Origin: Stenotrophomonas maltophilia
GTDB lineage: Bacteria; Pseudomonadota; Gammaproteobacteria; Xanthomonadales; Xanthomonadaceae
NCBI GenBank assembly: GCA_002435595.1
Contig: DJBL01000124.1
Coordinates: forward strand, 33,635-97,634
Length of the DNA: 64,000 nt
Direction: 5' to 3'
The position numbers were made by a program, and so were the translations under genes. The notes under the pieces are model-generated. The model had not been told where the DNA came from and ran no database searches. It was given only the letters and a program-made list of their open reading frames with translations. Positions 11,081 to 20,018 of the stretch are shown piece after piece (positions within the stretch are counted from its first letter, which is position 1; each line of letters starts with the position of its first letter).

Positions 11081-12157
11081 TCAAAGCTCCAGGATCAGGT
11101 CGGTGCTGGCGCTGTTGACGCACAGCTTCACTTGCGTGGCCGGTTCATCGGCGTAGTCGCCGGTCAGGGTGTGCCGGGTGACGCCGGACGCCTTGCCGCA
11201 CACGCAGGTATTGCAGATGCCCATGCGGCAGCCGCTGGCCGGGCGCAGGCCTTCGGCCTCCAGCGCCTGCAGCAGCGAGGTCCCGCGCGGCAGGATCAGC
11301 GTGCGGCCGGTGCGGCGCAGTTCCACCTGCACCGTGCCGGTTTCCGCGTCGGGCAGCACCGGCGGGGTGAAGGCTTCGAACTGCAGACCGGCCACGGCGC
11401 CCTGCAGGCGCTCACGGGCGGCATCGACGAAGCCGCCCGGGCCACACACCAGCACCTGGGCCGCACGGATATCGCCCAGTGCATCGAACGCGTAGGCATC
11501 CACGCGCGGCGACGCAGCGTGCGGGTCGCGGGTCAGCGCCAGGTGCACGCGCAGGTTCGGATGGCGCGCGGCCAGTGCCGCCAGCTCATCGGCAAAGCAC
11601 AGTTCCTCGCGGCGGCGTGCCCAGTACACCAGGTCCACCGTGCCGGGCATGCCGGCGGCATCCAGCTGGCGCAGCAGTGCGCGCATCGGGGTGATCCCGC
11701 TGCCGGCGGCCAACAGCAGCAGGCGCTGGGCCTGGCGGGGGTCGACGGTCATCGCGCCAAAGGCCTGGCCCAGCTCGAACGCCTCGCCGATCACGGCGTG
11801 GTGGGCCAGCTGCTGGCTGACCTTGCCGCCCTCGATCGCCTTGACCGTGATCGCCAGGGTGCCATCGGCCAGCGGGGTCGGGCTGTAGCTGCGCGACAGC
11901 CGACGACCATCCACCTCCACCCCGAGGGTGACGTGCTGGCCCGGCTGCAGCCCACGGAAATGCCGATTCGGGCGCAGCACCAGGGTGACCGCGTCGGCGC
12001 TGGCCGGCTCGCGGGCGACCAGCCGTGCCCGCGCCCGGCGCAGGGTCCATAACGGATGCAGCCGCCCGGCCCAGAAGTCGAAGAGTTCTTCGGACACCCA
12101 GTGGCGGGGCGAGACGGGGTTGCGGCGGGACGACGGCGGACGGGGTTTGGCGCTCAT
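11081..12157 (-). CDS. desC: Ferredoxin-NADP-type oxidoreductase partner of the desaturase
   Basis: 358 residues from ATG 12157. The FAD-binding part has RSYSPT, the NAD(P)-binding part has LLAAGSGITPM and VLVCGPGGFV, and the C-terminus is a plant-type 2Fe-2S domain with CRMGICNTCVC and a later Cys (VKLCVNSAS). This is a self-contained electron chain from NAD(P)H to the desaturase. An in-frame GTG lies 21 bases earlier, but it would intrude on the palindromic operator region, so ATG 12157 is preferred although its ribosome site is poor. It is the first gene of the desCB operon and is divergent from the TetR regulator. Confidence 0.88.
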   Translation of the reverse strand: MSAKPRPPSSRRNPVSPRHWVSEELFDFWAGRLHPLWTLRRARARLVAREPASADAVTLVLRPNRHFRGLQPGQHVTLGVEVDGRRLSRSYSPTPLADGTLAITVKAIEGGKVSQQLAHHAVIGEAFELGQAFGAMTVDPRQAQRLLLLAAGSGITPMRALLRQLDAAGMPGTVDLVYWARRREELCFADELAALAARHPNLRVHLALTRDPHAASPRVDAYAFDALGDIRAAQVLVCGPGGFVDAARERLQGAVAGLQFEAFTPPVLPDAETGTVQVELRRTGRTLILPRGTSLLQALEAEGLRPASGCRMGICNTCVCGKASGVTRHTLTGDYADEPATQVKLCVNSASTDLILEL

Positions 12158-12178
12158 GGAAGCACTATACGCACGCAC

Positions 12179-12203
12179 ATACAGGCGTGTATACAGTTGT
12201 ATA
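12179..12203. promoter_or_regulatory. Two overlapping palindromes, candidate DesT/FabR operators
   Basis: TATACA-GT-TGTATA (12190-12203) is a perfect inverted repeat. ATACA-GGCG-TGTAT (12179-12192) overlaps its left end. They lie between the divergent reductase and TetR genes, where FabR/DesT-type regulators act. The TATA-like content also suggests overlap with -10 elements. Binding is inference. Confidence 0.55.
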
Positions 12204-12249
12204 TTGAATGGACGGGCTATGATTCAGGGACTTGACCGCCCTGCCCCCG

Positions 12250-12915
12250 ATGACCTCCCCAGACCTGCCCCTGTCCGCCGCCGACGATGCCCATCCGGCG
12301 CGCAAAACCTCGATCTCGCGCGACGACCTGCTCGCCGCCGCGCTGGCCCTGATCGGCCCGCACCGCAGCGTCTCCACGTTGAGCCTGCGCGAGGTCGCGC
12401 GCGAGGCCGGCATCGCGCCGAATTCGTTCTATCGGCAGTTCCGCGACATGGACGAACTGACCGTGGCGCTGATCGACCTGGCCGGGCGCTCGCTGCGCAC
12501 CATCATCGGCGAGGCGCGCCAGCGCGCGGCATCTTCCGAGCGCAGCGTGATCCGGCTGTCGGTGGAAACCTTCTTCGAGCAGCTGCGCGCCGACCACAAG
12601 CTGCTGCATGTGTTGCTGCGCGAGGGCAGCGCCGGCTCGGACGCGTTCAAGCAGGCGGTGGACCGCGAACTGAACTATTTCGAAGACGAGCTGCGCCTGG
12701 ACCTGATCCGGCTCGCCGCCGCCGATGGCGGGGCGGTGCTGCACGAACCGGCGCTGGCCTCCAAGGCGATCACCCGGCTGGTGTTCGCCATGGGCGCCAC
12801 CGCCGTGGATCAGCCGCAGGACAAGGATGCCGAGTTGATCGAGCAGCTGTCGCAGATGCTGCGCATGATCATCACCGGCGCGCGCACCATCGCCGGCAAC
12901 CCGCCCACGCGTTGA
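12250..12915 (+). CDS. desT: TetR-family regulator of unsaturated fatty acid synthesis (FabR/DesT type)
   Basis: About 221 residues from ATG 12250; an in-frame TTG at 12232 is an alternative and neither has a strong ribosome site. The DNA-binding helices, SLREVAREAGIAPNSFYRQF, are nearly those of E. coli FabR and of DesT. The rest of the protein also follows FabR (ERSVIRLSVETFFEQL, LLREGSAGSDAFKQAV, LVFAMGATAVD). Family members read the ratio of saturated to unsaturated acyl-CoA and repress desaturation genes. The divergent desCB operon and the palindromes between them are the obvious target. The symbol follows the Pseudomonas locus; fabR would be equally defensible. Confidence 0.88.
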   Translation: MTSPDLPLSAADDAHPARKTSISRDDLLAAALALIGPHRSVSTLSLREVAREAGIAPNSFYRQFRDMDELTVALIDLAGRSLRTIIGEARQRAASSERSVIRLSVETFFEQLRADHKLLHVLLREGSAGSDAFKQAVDRELNYFEDELRLDLIRLAAADGGAVLHEPALASKAITRLVFAMGATAVDQPQDKDAELIEQLSQMLRMIITGARTIAGNPPTR

Positions 12916-13185
12916 CCGCCCCGCGGCGTACCGGGCAACGCGCACTGCCTGTCCGCGGTGCGTGCGTCATCCCGGTAGGCGTGCAGCGTGGGGGGCGTCG
13001 CGTTTCAGCCCATCCGCGCGCGCCCATCACCCATCTCCGCCGCATACACATGTGGTGTCCACTACCTGCGATCAACACCGAATCGAGGCGCCTTCGCGAT
13101 TCGATCAAGCCGCAGTGTGAAGACCCGGGCTTCACGCCGCCCGCACCATACTTTACCGAATGCTTTACATACGGAACGCCCATTC

Positions 13186-14592
13186 GTGAGCCGGCACACG
13201 GCGCTTGCGCGCGCAAAGAAAGGACTCCACTGCACCGCCCTGCTGTTCTGCAGCGGTGCGGCGCTGGCCCAGTCCCCCCCCGGTGATGTGCCCCCGCCCG
13301 CGCTGGACTGGCAACAGTCCCAGCAACGCCTGGAGCAGGTGTCCGATGCCCTGGCCGCCGCCGATGCATCGGTGCGCAACAAGCAGGATCTGCAGGACGC
13401 CACCCGCCTGCTGCGCCTGCCGGAAATCACCGGCGAAGTGCGCCGCCTGCAGTTCCAGAAGACCCTCACGCTGCCGCTGGGCTCGCTGGCGCCGGTGGCC
13501 GAGGCCTTCGGCATCGACTCGCCCCTGCAGTTCACCGAACGCGACTGGCGCACCCGCCCGGTGGTGACCGCCGTGCTGCCGCTGTACACCGGCGGCCTGA
13601 TTCCGGCTGCGCAGCAGGCCGCCGCCGGCGCCACCGAGCAGGCCGGCGCCGAACGCGAATCGCAGCGCCAGTCGCTCAGCGTGCAACTGGCCCAGGCCTA
13701 CTTCGGGCAACGCCTGGCCGAGCAGGCCGTGGCGGTGCGCCGCGACGTGCGCGACGGCCTGCAACGCCATCTGGACGATGCGCTGAAGCTGGAGCGCGAA
13801 GGCTTCGCCACCCGCGCCCAGCGCCTGCAGGCCAACGTGGCGCGCGACAAGGCCGAACGCGACTACCAGAAATCCCTCAACGACCTGCAGACGCTCAAGG
13901 CGGCACTGGCCACCCTGCTGCGCAGCGGGGGCGAGGTGCGCCCGCTGTCGCCGCTGTTCGTGCATCGCGCCCCGATCGGCGCACTGGCCAGCTTCGAACG
14001 CGACGCCCAGGCCCGGCAGCCGCAGATCGCGCGCCTGCGGGCCGTGGTGGCACAGGCCGAACAGGGCGTCCGCGTACAGCAGGCCAAGCTCAAGCCCACC
14101 GTGTACCTGTTCGGCCAGTACGACTTCCGCCGCCGCGATGAAATGCTCACCGATCCGGACTGGGCCTTCGGCATCGGCCTGAAGTACACCTTCCTCTCGC
14201 CCAGCTCGCGACCGGCGCAGATCAGCGCCGCGCGCGCGCAGCAGGACCAGGCCGAGGCCGGCCTGCGCGAAGCGGAGAACCAGGTGACCCTGGGCGTACG
14301 CAAGGCCTGGTATGAACTGGATACCGCGCGCCAGCAGTTTCTGCTGCTGGACAGCAGCATCGAACAGAACCGCGAGAACCTGCGCCTGCAGGAACTGGCC
14401 TTCCGCGAAGGCCAGGCCACTTCGCTGGACGTGATCGATGCGCGGCTGGGCCTGGGCGGTGCGCAGGTCGAGCGCGCCCAGGCGGCCTACCAGTACGACG
14501 TGGCCCTGGCACACCTGCTGGAGATCAGTGGACAGATGGACCGTTATGAAGAATTCCGCCGTCGCGCCGACGAGGTGATCGCCCATGAATGA
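13186..14592 (+). CDS. TolC-family outer membrane efflux protein
   Basis: 468 residues from GTG 13186, chosen because it starts a clean signal peptide (MSRHTALARAKKG..., cleavage near ALAQ). The frame is open further upstream but without a signal. The body shows the duplicated TolC pattern: long helical segments, YFGQRLAEQAV in the first half and LEREGFATRAQRLQANV and AFREGQATSLDVIDARL at the helix turns. It would form the trimeric outer-membrane duct of the exporter encoded by the next three genes. The stop overlaps the next start by 8 bases. About 270 bases separate it from desT, enough for its own promoter. Confidence 0.9.
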   Translation: MSRHTALARAKKGLHCTALLFCSGAALAQSPPGDVPPPALDWQQSQQRLEQVSDALAAADASVRNKQDLQDATRLLRLPEITGEVRRLQFQKTLTLPLGSLAPVAEAFGIDSPLQFTERDWRTRPVVTAVLPLYTGGLIPAAQQAAAGATEQAGAERESQRQSLSVQLAQAYFGQRLAEQAVAVRRDVRDGLQRHLDDALKLEREGFATRAQRLQANVARDKAERDYQKSLNDLQTLKAALATLLRSGGEVRPLSPLFVHRAPIGALASFERDAQARQPQIARLRAVVAQAEQGVRVQQAKLKPTVYLFGQYDFRRRDEMLTDPDWAFGIGLKYTFLSPSSRPAQISAARAQQDQAEAGLREAENQVTLGVRKAWYELDTARQQFLLLDSSIEQNRENLRLQELAFREGQATSLDVIDARLGLGGAQVERAQAAYQYDVALAHLLEISGQMDRYEEFRRRADEVIAHE

Positions 14593-15601
14593 CACATTGC
14601 AGGGGCCGGCCGACGCGCCGCCGCCGAACAAGCGCAAGGCCGGCATCGTGATCGCGCTGGTGCTGGCGGTCGTGGTGGTGGTCGGGCTGTGGCTGGCCTG
14701 GCGCACGCCGGCCGAGCAGTTGCAGGGCATGGCCGACGCCGACACGATCAACGTGGCGGCCAAGATCACCGCACGCCTGGCCGAACTGAAGGTGCGCGAA
14801 GGCGACCGGGTCAAGGCCGGCCAGGTGCTGTTCGTGCTCGACAGCCCGGAAGTGGCGGCCAAGGAAGAACAGGCGCAAGGCGCCCTGGAGGCTGCCAGCG
14901 CGGTGGCCGACAAGGCCGATGAGGGCGCGCGCAGCGAAGATATCCGCGCCGCGCAGGCCAACTGGAAACGGGCGCAGGCTGGCGCCACGCTGGCCGATGC
15001 CACCTACCAGCGCGTGCAGAACCTGTTCAACGAAGGCGTGATGACCCGGCAGAAGCGCGACGAAGCGCTGGCCCAGGCGCGCAGTTCGCGCGAGCTGTCC
15101 AACGCCGCGCGGGCGCAGTATGACCAGGCCCTGGCCGGCGCCCGCGAGCAGGACAAGCGCGCCGCGCAGGGCCAGGTGCGCCAGGCACGGGGGGCGGTGG
15201 CCGAAGTGGATGCCGCCCGCGATGAAGTCAACGGGCGCGCACCGCTCGCAGGCGAAATCAACAAGCGGATGGCGGATGTCGGCGAACTGGTCCCGGCCGG
15301 CTACCCGGTGTTCACCCTGGTGGACATCGACCGCATGTGGGTCTCGGTGAACCTGCGCGAGTCGCAGATGCGCGGCCTGAAGATCGGCAGCCGTCTGCGC
15401 GGCAGCATCCCGGCACTCGATCGCGAGGCCGAGTTCGAGGTGTACTTCATCAATCCCGCGGGCGATTACGCCACCTGGCGCAGTACCCGCCAGTCCTCCG
15501 GTTACGACGTGCGCAGCTTCGAGATCCGGATGCGGCCGCGCGCGCGCGTGGACGGGCTGCGTCCGGGCATGAGCGTGCTGCTGCCGTGGCCGCAGGGATG
15601 A
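14585..15601 (+). CDS. HlyD/EmrA-type membrane fusion protein
   Basis: 338 residues. A short cytosolic segment is followed by one membrane helix (AGIVIALVLAVVVVVGLWLA), a biotinyl-lipoyl-like half (AAKITARLAELKVREGDRVKAGQ) , a coiled-coil hairpin (~residues 95-200) and the second lipoyl half and beta barrel (APLAGEINKRMADVGELVPAG, VDIDRMWVSVNLRE). It is the periplasmic adaptor that would join the inner-membrane permeases to the TolC-like duct. It starts 8 bases inside the previous gene and its stop overlaps the next start as ATGA, so the operon is translationally coupled throughout. Confidence 0.9.
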   Translation: MNDTLQGPADAPPPNKRKAGIVIALVLAVVVVVGLWLAWRTPAEQLQGMADADTINVAAKITARLAELKVREGDRVKAGQVLFVLDSPEVAAKEEQAQGALEAASAVADKADEGARSEDIRAAQANWKRAQAGATLADATYQRVQNLFNEGVMTRQKRDEALAQARSSRELSNAARAQYDQALAGAREQDKRAAQGQVRQARGAVAEVDAARDEVNGRAPLAGEINKRMADVGELVPAGYPVFTLVDIDRMWVSVNLRESQMRGLKIGSRLRGSIPALDREAEFEVYFINPAGDYATWRSTRQSSGYDVRSFEIRMRPRARVDGLRPGMSVLLPWPQG

Positions 15602-16782
15602 ACGCAACGGTGCGGGCCGGTTTCGCCGCCTCGTTCCAGCGCGAACTGCAGCATCTGCACAGCGACCGTGCCGACCGCCGCCTGGTCACCCTGCTGCCGT
15701 TGCTGATGCTGGGGATCATGGCGTGGCTGTTCAGCGCCTCGGTGATGCGCCAGATCCCCATCGCCATCGTCGACCTGGACCACAGCGCCGACAGCCGCCT
15801 GCTGGCGCTCATGCTCGATGCCAGCCCGGGCGTGCGCGTGGCCGGCCAGCCGGCCAGCCTGGAGGAGGCGCTGGCGCAGGTGCGCCGGCTGGAGGTATTT
15901 GCGGTGGTGCTGGTGCCGCGCGACGCCACCCGCCAGGCCCTGCGTGGCAGCCAGGGCACCGTGTTCGCCTATTACAACGCCACCTACCTCACCACCGGGC
16001 AATCGGCGGTGCGCGATATCGTCGAGGCGGTGAGCGCCTGGAATGCACGCCTGCTGGCCGGCGAGATCGGCAGGCAGGTCGGCCCGGCCAAGCTGCGCGC
16101 GCCGCCGATCGCGGTGCAGTCGGACATCCTGCACAACCCGGCGCGCAGCTACGAGCTGTTCCTGCTGCCGCTGGTGTTCCCGGCGCTGCTGTCACTGGGC
16201 CTGGCCCTGGCCGTGGCCGCCAGCCTCGGCCGCGAGGTCCGCGATGGCCGCCTGGCCGAGTGGCTGGGCCGCACGCCGTGGGCGGCGATCGCCGGCAAGA
16301 TCGCGCCCTACGTGGCGCTGTTCTCGCTGTACGGCGCGCTCGGCGTACTGTATCTGGCGCTGCTGCGCGGCGATGGCGTGGCCGGCAGCGTGTGGCTGCT
16401 GATGCTCGGCCAGCCGCTGTTCTACCTGGCCTGCGCAGCGGTGGCATTGCTGTTTGTCGGCCTCACCCGCGACATGGGCACATCGCTGTCGGCCATCGGC
16501 CTGAGCATCGGTACTGCGCTGGCATTCTCCGGCGCCACCTTCCCGGTGGTGGACGCACCGCTGTTCACCCGGGTCTGGAACCTGCTGCTGCCGCTTACCG
16601 CGTACGTCAAACTGCAGACCCAGCAACAGTTCGTTGGCGCACCGTGGAGCATCTCGCTGTGGCCGCTGGCCACGCTGGTGCTGATGGTGCTGGTGGCCGG
16701 TGGCATCGGCGGCTGGCGCCTGATCGCCGCCGCGCGTGTCACCGCGGCCGCGCCGCCCTCCGCGCCGGGCAGCGGCGTATGA
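15598..16782 (+). CDS. ABC-2 type permease, first of a pair
   Basis: 394 residues from ATG 15598. The layout is that of ABC2_membrane_3 proteins: one N-terminal helix (LVTLLPLLMLGIMAWLF), a ~150-residue periplasmic domain (IPIAIVDLDHSADSRLL..., AYYNATYLTTGQ) and five to six C-terminal helices. Relatives such as E. coli YhhJ work with a cytosolic ATPase and an HlyD adaptor. Here no ATP-binding gene is present in the operon or nearby. The start overlaps the HlyD stop and the stop overlaps the next start (ATGA both times). Confidence 0.88.
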   Translation: MNATVRAGFAASFQRELQHLHSDRADRRLVTLLPLLMLGIMAWLFSASVMRQIPIAIVDLDHSADSRLLALMLDASPGVRVAGQPASLEEALAQVRRLEVFAVVLVPRDATRQALRGSQGTVFAYYNATYLTTGQSAVRDIVEAVSAWNARLLAGEIGRQVGPAKLRAPPIAVQSDILHNPARSYELFLLPLVFPALLSLGLALAVAASLGREVRDGRLAEWLGRTPWAAIAGKIAPYVALFSLYGALGVLYLALLRGDGVAGSVWLLMLGQPLFYLACAAVALLFVGLTRDMGTSLSAIGLSIGTALAFSGATFPVVDAPLFTRVWNLLLPLTAYVKLQTQQQFVGAPWSISLWPLATLVLMVLVAGGIGGWRLIAAARVTAAAPPSAPGSGV

Positions 16783-17894
16783 GTCGCTTCGGCAGCAGTC
16801 TGCGCCAGACCCTGCGCGCGGTGCTCACCGATCGCTACGCGGTGGTGCTGATGATCGGGGCGGTGGTGCTCTACTCGTTCTTCTACCCGGCCGCCTACCG
16901 CCATCAGGTGGCCAGCAACCTGCCCATCGTGGTGGTCGACCACGACCACAGCAGCACCAGCCGCGAACTCCTGCGCCGGGTGGATGCGCTGCATACCGTG
17001 CGCATCGTGGGCCAGCCACCGACCGTGGCGCTGGCGCGCCAGGCGCTGGAACACGGCCAGGCCGAAGGCATCCTGCTGATCCCGGCCGACCTCGAGCGCG
17101 ACATCCTGCGCGGCGGCGCCGGCCACCTGGTGCTGATGGGCAATGGCGCCTACCTCGGCCGCGCCAGTTGGGTGCTGGGCGGCGTGGCCGAGGCACTCAC
17201 CGCCTTCGCGCGGCAGGCCGCAGTGGGCCAGGCCGCCTTCATGGGCGCGCCACAGGCGGCCCCGATCGCGCTGGTGCAACGGCCGTTGTTCAACACGCGC
17301 GAAGGCTACGGCAGCGCCATCGTGCCCGGCGTGGCCGAACTGATCGTCCACCAGACCCTGCTGATGGGCATCGGCGTGCTGCTCGGTGCGCGCCGCCTGG
17401 CGCTGGGCCGGCGGCTGCGCTTCGACCTGCCTACCCTGGCCGGCATGGCCGTGGGCTTTGCCCTCATCGGCCTGCTCGGCCTGCTCTACTACGCCGGCTT
17501 CACCGCATGGGTGCAGGACTATCCGCGCGGCGGCAATCCGCTGGGGCAGGTGTTGGGTGGCGCCCTGTTCATCGCCGCCACGGTGGCGTTCGGATTGTTC
17601 GTGGGCAGTTACTTCGCCACCCGTGAGCGCGCCTTCCAGGTGGTCATCGCCTGCTCGATCCCGCTGTTCTTCCTCGCCAACCTGTCCTGGCCGGCGGTCA
17701 CGTCGCCCCCTGCGCTGGTCGCGCTGGCGCACCTGCTGCCGACCACCGCCGGGATCAACCTGATGGTGCGCCTGAACCAGATGGACGCCAGCCTGGCCGA
17801 GGTCAGCCACGAGTTGTGGACGCTGGCCGCGTTGCTGGTGCTCTACGGCGCGCTTGCTGTGTGGCGGCTGGGCACGCGGGCGCGCTCACCCTGA
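16779..17894 (+). CDS. ABC-2 type permease, second of a pair
   Basis: 371 residues, the same architecture as the preceding protein: one helix (YAVVLMIGAVVLYSFFYP), a periplasmic domain opening with LPIVVVDHDHSSTSRELLRRV, and a C-terminal helical bundle. The shared VDxDHS motif shows the two permeases are paralogues and probably form a heterodimer. It closes the operon. The following 134 bases hold only a terminator for the opposite gene. Confidence 0.88.
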   Translation: MSRFGSSLRQTLRAVLTDRYAVVLMIGAVVLYSFFYPAAYRHQVASNLPIVVVDHDHSSTSRELLRRVDALHTVRIVGQPPTVALARQALEHGQAEGILLIPADLERDILRGGAGHLVLMGNGAYLGRASWVLGGVAEALTAFARQAAVGQAAFMGAPQAAPIALVQRPLFNTREGYGSAIVPGVAELIVHQTLLMGIGVLLGARRLALGRRLRFDLPTLAGMAVGFALIGLLGLLYYAGFTAWVQDYPRGGNPLGQVLGGALFIAATVAFGLFVGSYFATRERAFQVVIACSIPLFFLANLSWPAVTSPPALVALAHLLPTTAGINLMVRLNQMDASLAEVSHELWTLAALLVLYGALAVWRLGTRARSP

Positions 17895-17973
17895 GTCCGG
17901 CCCAGGCGGCGAGCGGCGCGCAGCGCATTGAATCGGGGTGATCGCGTTGGCGCGTTGCACCCGGGCCAGACAC

Positions 17974-18001
17974 GAAAATGCCGGCCCCGCAGGACCGGCA
18001 T
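17974..18001 (-). terminator. Intrinsic terminator of the glycine-zipper gene
   Basis: On the minus strand ATGCCGGTCC pairs with GGGCCGGCAT (10 bp with one G-T, positions 18001-17978) around TGCG and runs into TTTTCG. It lies 27 bases past the stop of the minus-strand gene. Confidence 0.75.
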
Positions 18002-18028
18002 CATGTCATCGCTCCCTGCGGCGCAGGA

Positions 18029-18391
18029 TCAGCGGTACTGACGCTCGCAGCGGCGCTCGACCACGCGGTCGCCATTGTTCTGCTGGCTGCGGCCCTGGAT
18101 GTTGCGGCCCGCCGCGCCACCGGCCACCGCGCCGGCCACGGTTGCCAGCTTCTTGCCATTGCCGCCGCCCACCTGGTTGCCCAGCAGGCCACCCACCACC
18201 GCGCCGGTGGCGGTACCTGCGATGCGGTTGGGGTCCTTGCTGTTGCGCTGCACTTCCACGTTCTTGCAGACCACCTTGCTGCCGTCGTTGAAACGGCGGC
18301 CTTCGTCCTTCGGGCCATACGTCTGCGCGGCGGCACCGAACGAGGCAGCAATCAGGGCGCCCATGCACATCACACGTTGAATCGTCTTCAT
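18029..18391 (-). CDS. Glycine-zipper 2TM domain protein, secreted
   Basis: 120 residues from ATG 18391, with GAGGAG 6 bases upstream. It has a Sec signal peptide (MKTIQRVMCMGALIAASFGAAAQ), then a linker with one Cys, then GTATGAVVGGLLGNQVGG and VAGAVAGGAAGRNIQG, the two glycine-zipper helices typical of Rick_17kDa/SlyB-like envelope proteins. The C-terminal CERQYR carries a second Cys that may pair with VVCKN. It is likely an envelope-integrity or stress protein; no lipobox is present. It is transcribed alone, with its own terminator. Confidence 0.85.
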   Translation of the reverse strand: MKTIQRVMCMGALIAASFGAAAQTYGPKDEGRRFNDGSKVVCKNVEVQRNSKDPNRIAGTATGAVVGGLLGNQVGGGNGKKLATVAGAVAGGAAGRNIQGRSQQNNGDRVVERRCERQYR

Positions 18392-18677
18392 GTTCGTCTC
18401 CTCATTCGCAGGACATGGGGTCAGCCTGCGCCTGTTGGCTGCAACCGGCAGTGAAAACATGTCGAGGCCACGTCAATGAACCGATCGCGTTCAGGCGGCG
18501 GACACCTGCGCCGCGTCCCCCGCGGGAGGGCTCCCGGGTTTGCGGTGGCTGGGTGAACTTGGTAACGTCGCCGCCGCAGGCGCAGCGCTGCCGCGCGCGC
18601 CCTTGCCGCCCTCTCCCGCCGAGAGAGCGGGCAAGACATCCATGGATCCGGATTCACAACAAGGGACTGACACCACG

Positions 18678-19322
18678 ATGAAGAAGATCACGATGGCGCT
18701 GCTTGCGTCGATCATCGCGTTTACCGCCGCCACGCAGGCCAACGAGGTCATGCCCGAGCGCGACACGGTCAAGCGCCTTCTGCCCACGGCCACACCAGAC
18801 CCGGCGCTGTTCAAGAGCGCAATGGCGGCAGGCACCGGGTCCATTGAGGGCATGCTCAGTACCCGCTATCGCGTCAAGGGAGGTGGCTCGAAGGAACGCG
18901 ACCCGGTAAGCGCGCAGCAGGTGCACCTGTTGCCGTACAACGCCTACACCCAGGCCTGGCTGGACCTGTACCTGAAAGAGGGGGGCTCCAAGGAGGTACG
19001 GGGCGCTCCGATGCTGACCATTGCCACCCTCGATCCGTCGGTGCTCCCCTTCCGTCGCAGCATGACCACCAACTCCACGGGCGACTTCGCCTTTGCCAAC
19101 GTGCGGCCCGGCCGTTATGTGGTCTATGCCGAACCCGAGTGGAAATGGGAAGGCAGCATCCACGGCAGCGGCATCCACAGGAATATCACGGTGGGCTACA
19201 GGTACATCACACGGGTCGACTTCGCGTATCGGGTCGTCGACCTGCCGCCAGGCTCTGGCTCGGTGAACGCCGACGTGGTGTCGGAGAAGATCATCTACGG
19301 AAAGGTCGTGGACGAGGGCTGA
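18678..19322 (+). CDS. Secreted protein with a carboxypeptidase-regulatory-like domain
   Basis: 214 residues from ATG 18678; AAGGGA stands 11 bases before it. A signal peptide (MKKITMALLASIIAFTAATQA) targets it to the periplasm or beyond. The middle, after residue ~65, reads like a single beta-sandwich of the prealbumin/CarboxypepD_reg type: VSAQQVHLLPYNAYTQAWLDL, then the characteristic TNSTGDFAFANVRPGRYVVYAE. Such modules bind or decorate surfaces but the ligand cannot be told. A second in-frame ATG at 18642 gives no signal peptide. The next gene begins 80 bases later. Confidence 0.7.
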   Translation: MKKITMALLASIIAFTAATQANEVMPERDTVKRLLPTATPDPALFKSAMAAGTGSIEGMLSTRYRVKGGGSKERDPVSAQQVHLLPYNAYTQAWLDLYLKEGGSKEVRGAPMLTIATLDPSVLPFRRSMTTNSTGDFAFANVRPGRYVVYAEPEWKWEGSIHGSGIHRNITVGYRYITRVDFAYRVVDLPPGSGSVNADVVSEKIIYGKVVDEG

Positions 19323-19404
19323 TCGCAGTGCGCCCGCCGGTCCTGTCCATACCCCTCGCACGCACCATCGGTGGCCTGCAGGACCTGCCGTGGCAGCGGC
19401 CGGC

Positions 19405-19806
19405 ATGAGCATGGCCGGCCCCACCCTGGTCGTGGACGGCAGCGCGATACACGACATCGACAGCTTCTACGCCGAGATCAACCGCGTGTTCATGGCCAAC
19501 GAGGACTGGCAGCTCGGGGCCAGCCTGGATGCACTGGACGACATGCTGTACGGCGGCTACGGCGCACTGGCCGGACATGCAGCCGCCAGTGTGCACTGGA
19601 AGGACATCGCGCACAGCCGCGCCGCCCTTGGCGGTGCGGCAACCCGGGCCTGGCTGCAGGGCAAGCGCTCACGGCCAGGCACCTTCAACCTCGACACCAT
19701 CGATGCCCAACTGGATGCGTTGGACCGCGGTACGGGCCAGACCTACTTCGACATCATCATGGCGATCTTTGCCGCCCATCCCAACGTGCGCCTGACCACG
19801 GGTTGA
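19405..19806 (+). CDS. Barstar-family (ribonuclease inhibitor-like) protein
   Basis: About 133 residues from ATG 19405 (GTG 19390 is an in-frame alternative). It has the barstar pattern: VVDGSAIHDIDSFYAEINRVF, then the inhibitor-helix region LGASLDALDDMLYGGYG with its acidic residues, and a C-terminal helix/strand (TYFDIIMAIFAAHPNVRL). Barstar-like proteins bind and block RNases of the barnase fold. No barnase-like gene is adjacent, so it may be an orphan immunity protein or a housekeeping member. A ~45-residue insertion between the acidic helix and the C-terminal strand is seen in the longer bacterial relatives. Confidence 0.72.
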   Translation: MSMAGPTLVVDGSAIHDIDSFYAEINRVFMANEDWQLGASLDALDDMLYGGYGALAGHAAASVHWKDIAHSRAALGGAATRAWLQGKRSRPGTFNLDTIDAQLDALDRGTGQTYFDIIMAIFAAHPNVRLTTG

Positions 19807-20018
19807 TCGGCCGGGCCGCTTTCAGGTGCCGGCCATGCGGACCTCACTCCTCGAGCGCTTCAAACCTCTCCAACGGCAGCACTGCGTGTACCGCCGACGC
19901 AACGTGGACCAGCAACTGGGCGCGGTGTTTCTGCTAGCGCAGCATGAGATCGATCGTCATCGTGTCGCTGCTTCGCTGGCGTTGGCGCCTGCACGAGCGG
20001 GCCAGCATGGCGCAGGCG

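Noticed and set aside
13165..15003. A 612-codon antisense frame across the TolC and HlyD genes
   Set aside because: It lies opposite two well-supported, overlapping genes and shows only compositional residues.
19826..20018. A small plus-strand gene after the barstar-like gene
   Set aside because: The frame has no ribosome site or recognisable sequence and overlaps the end of the broken minus-strand gene.
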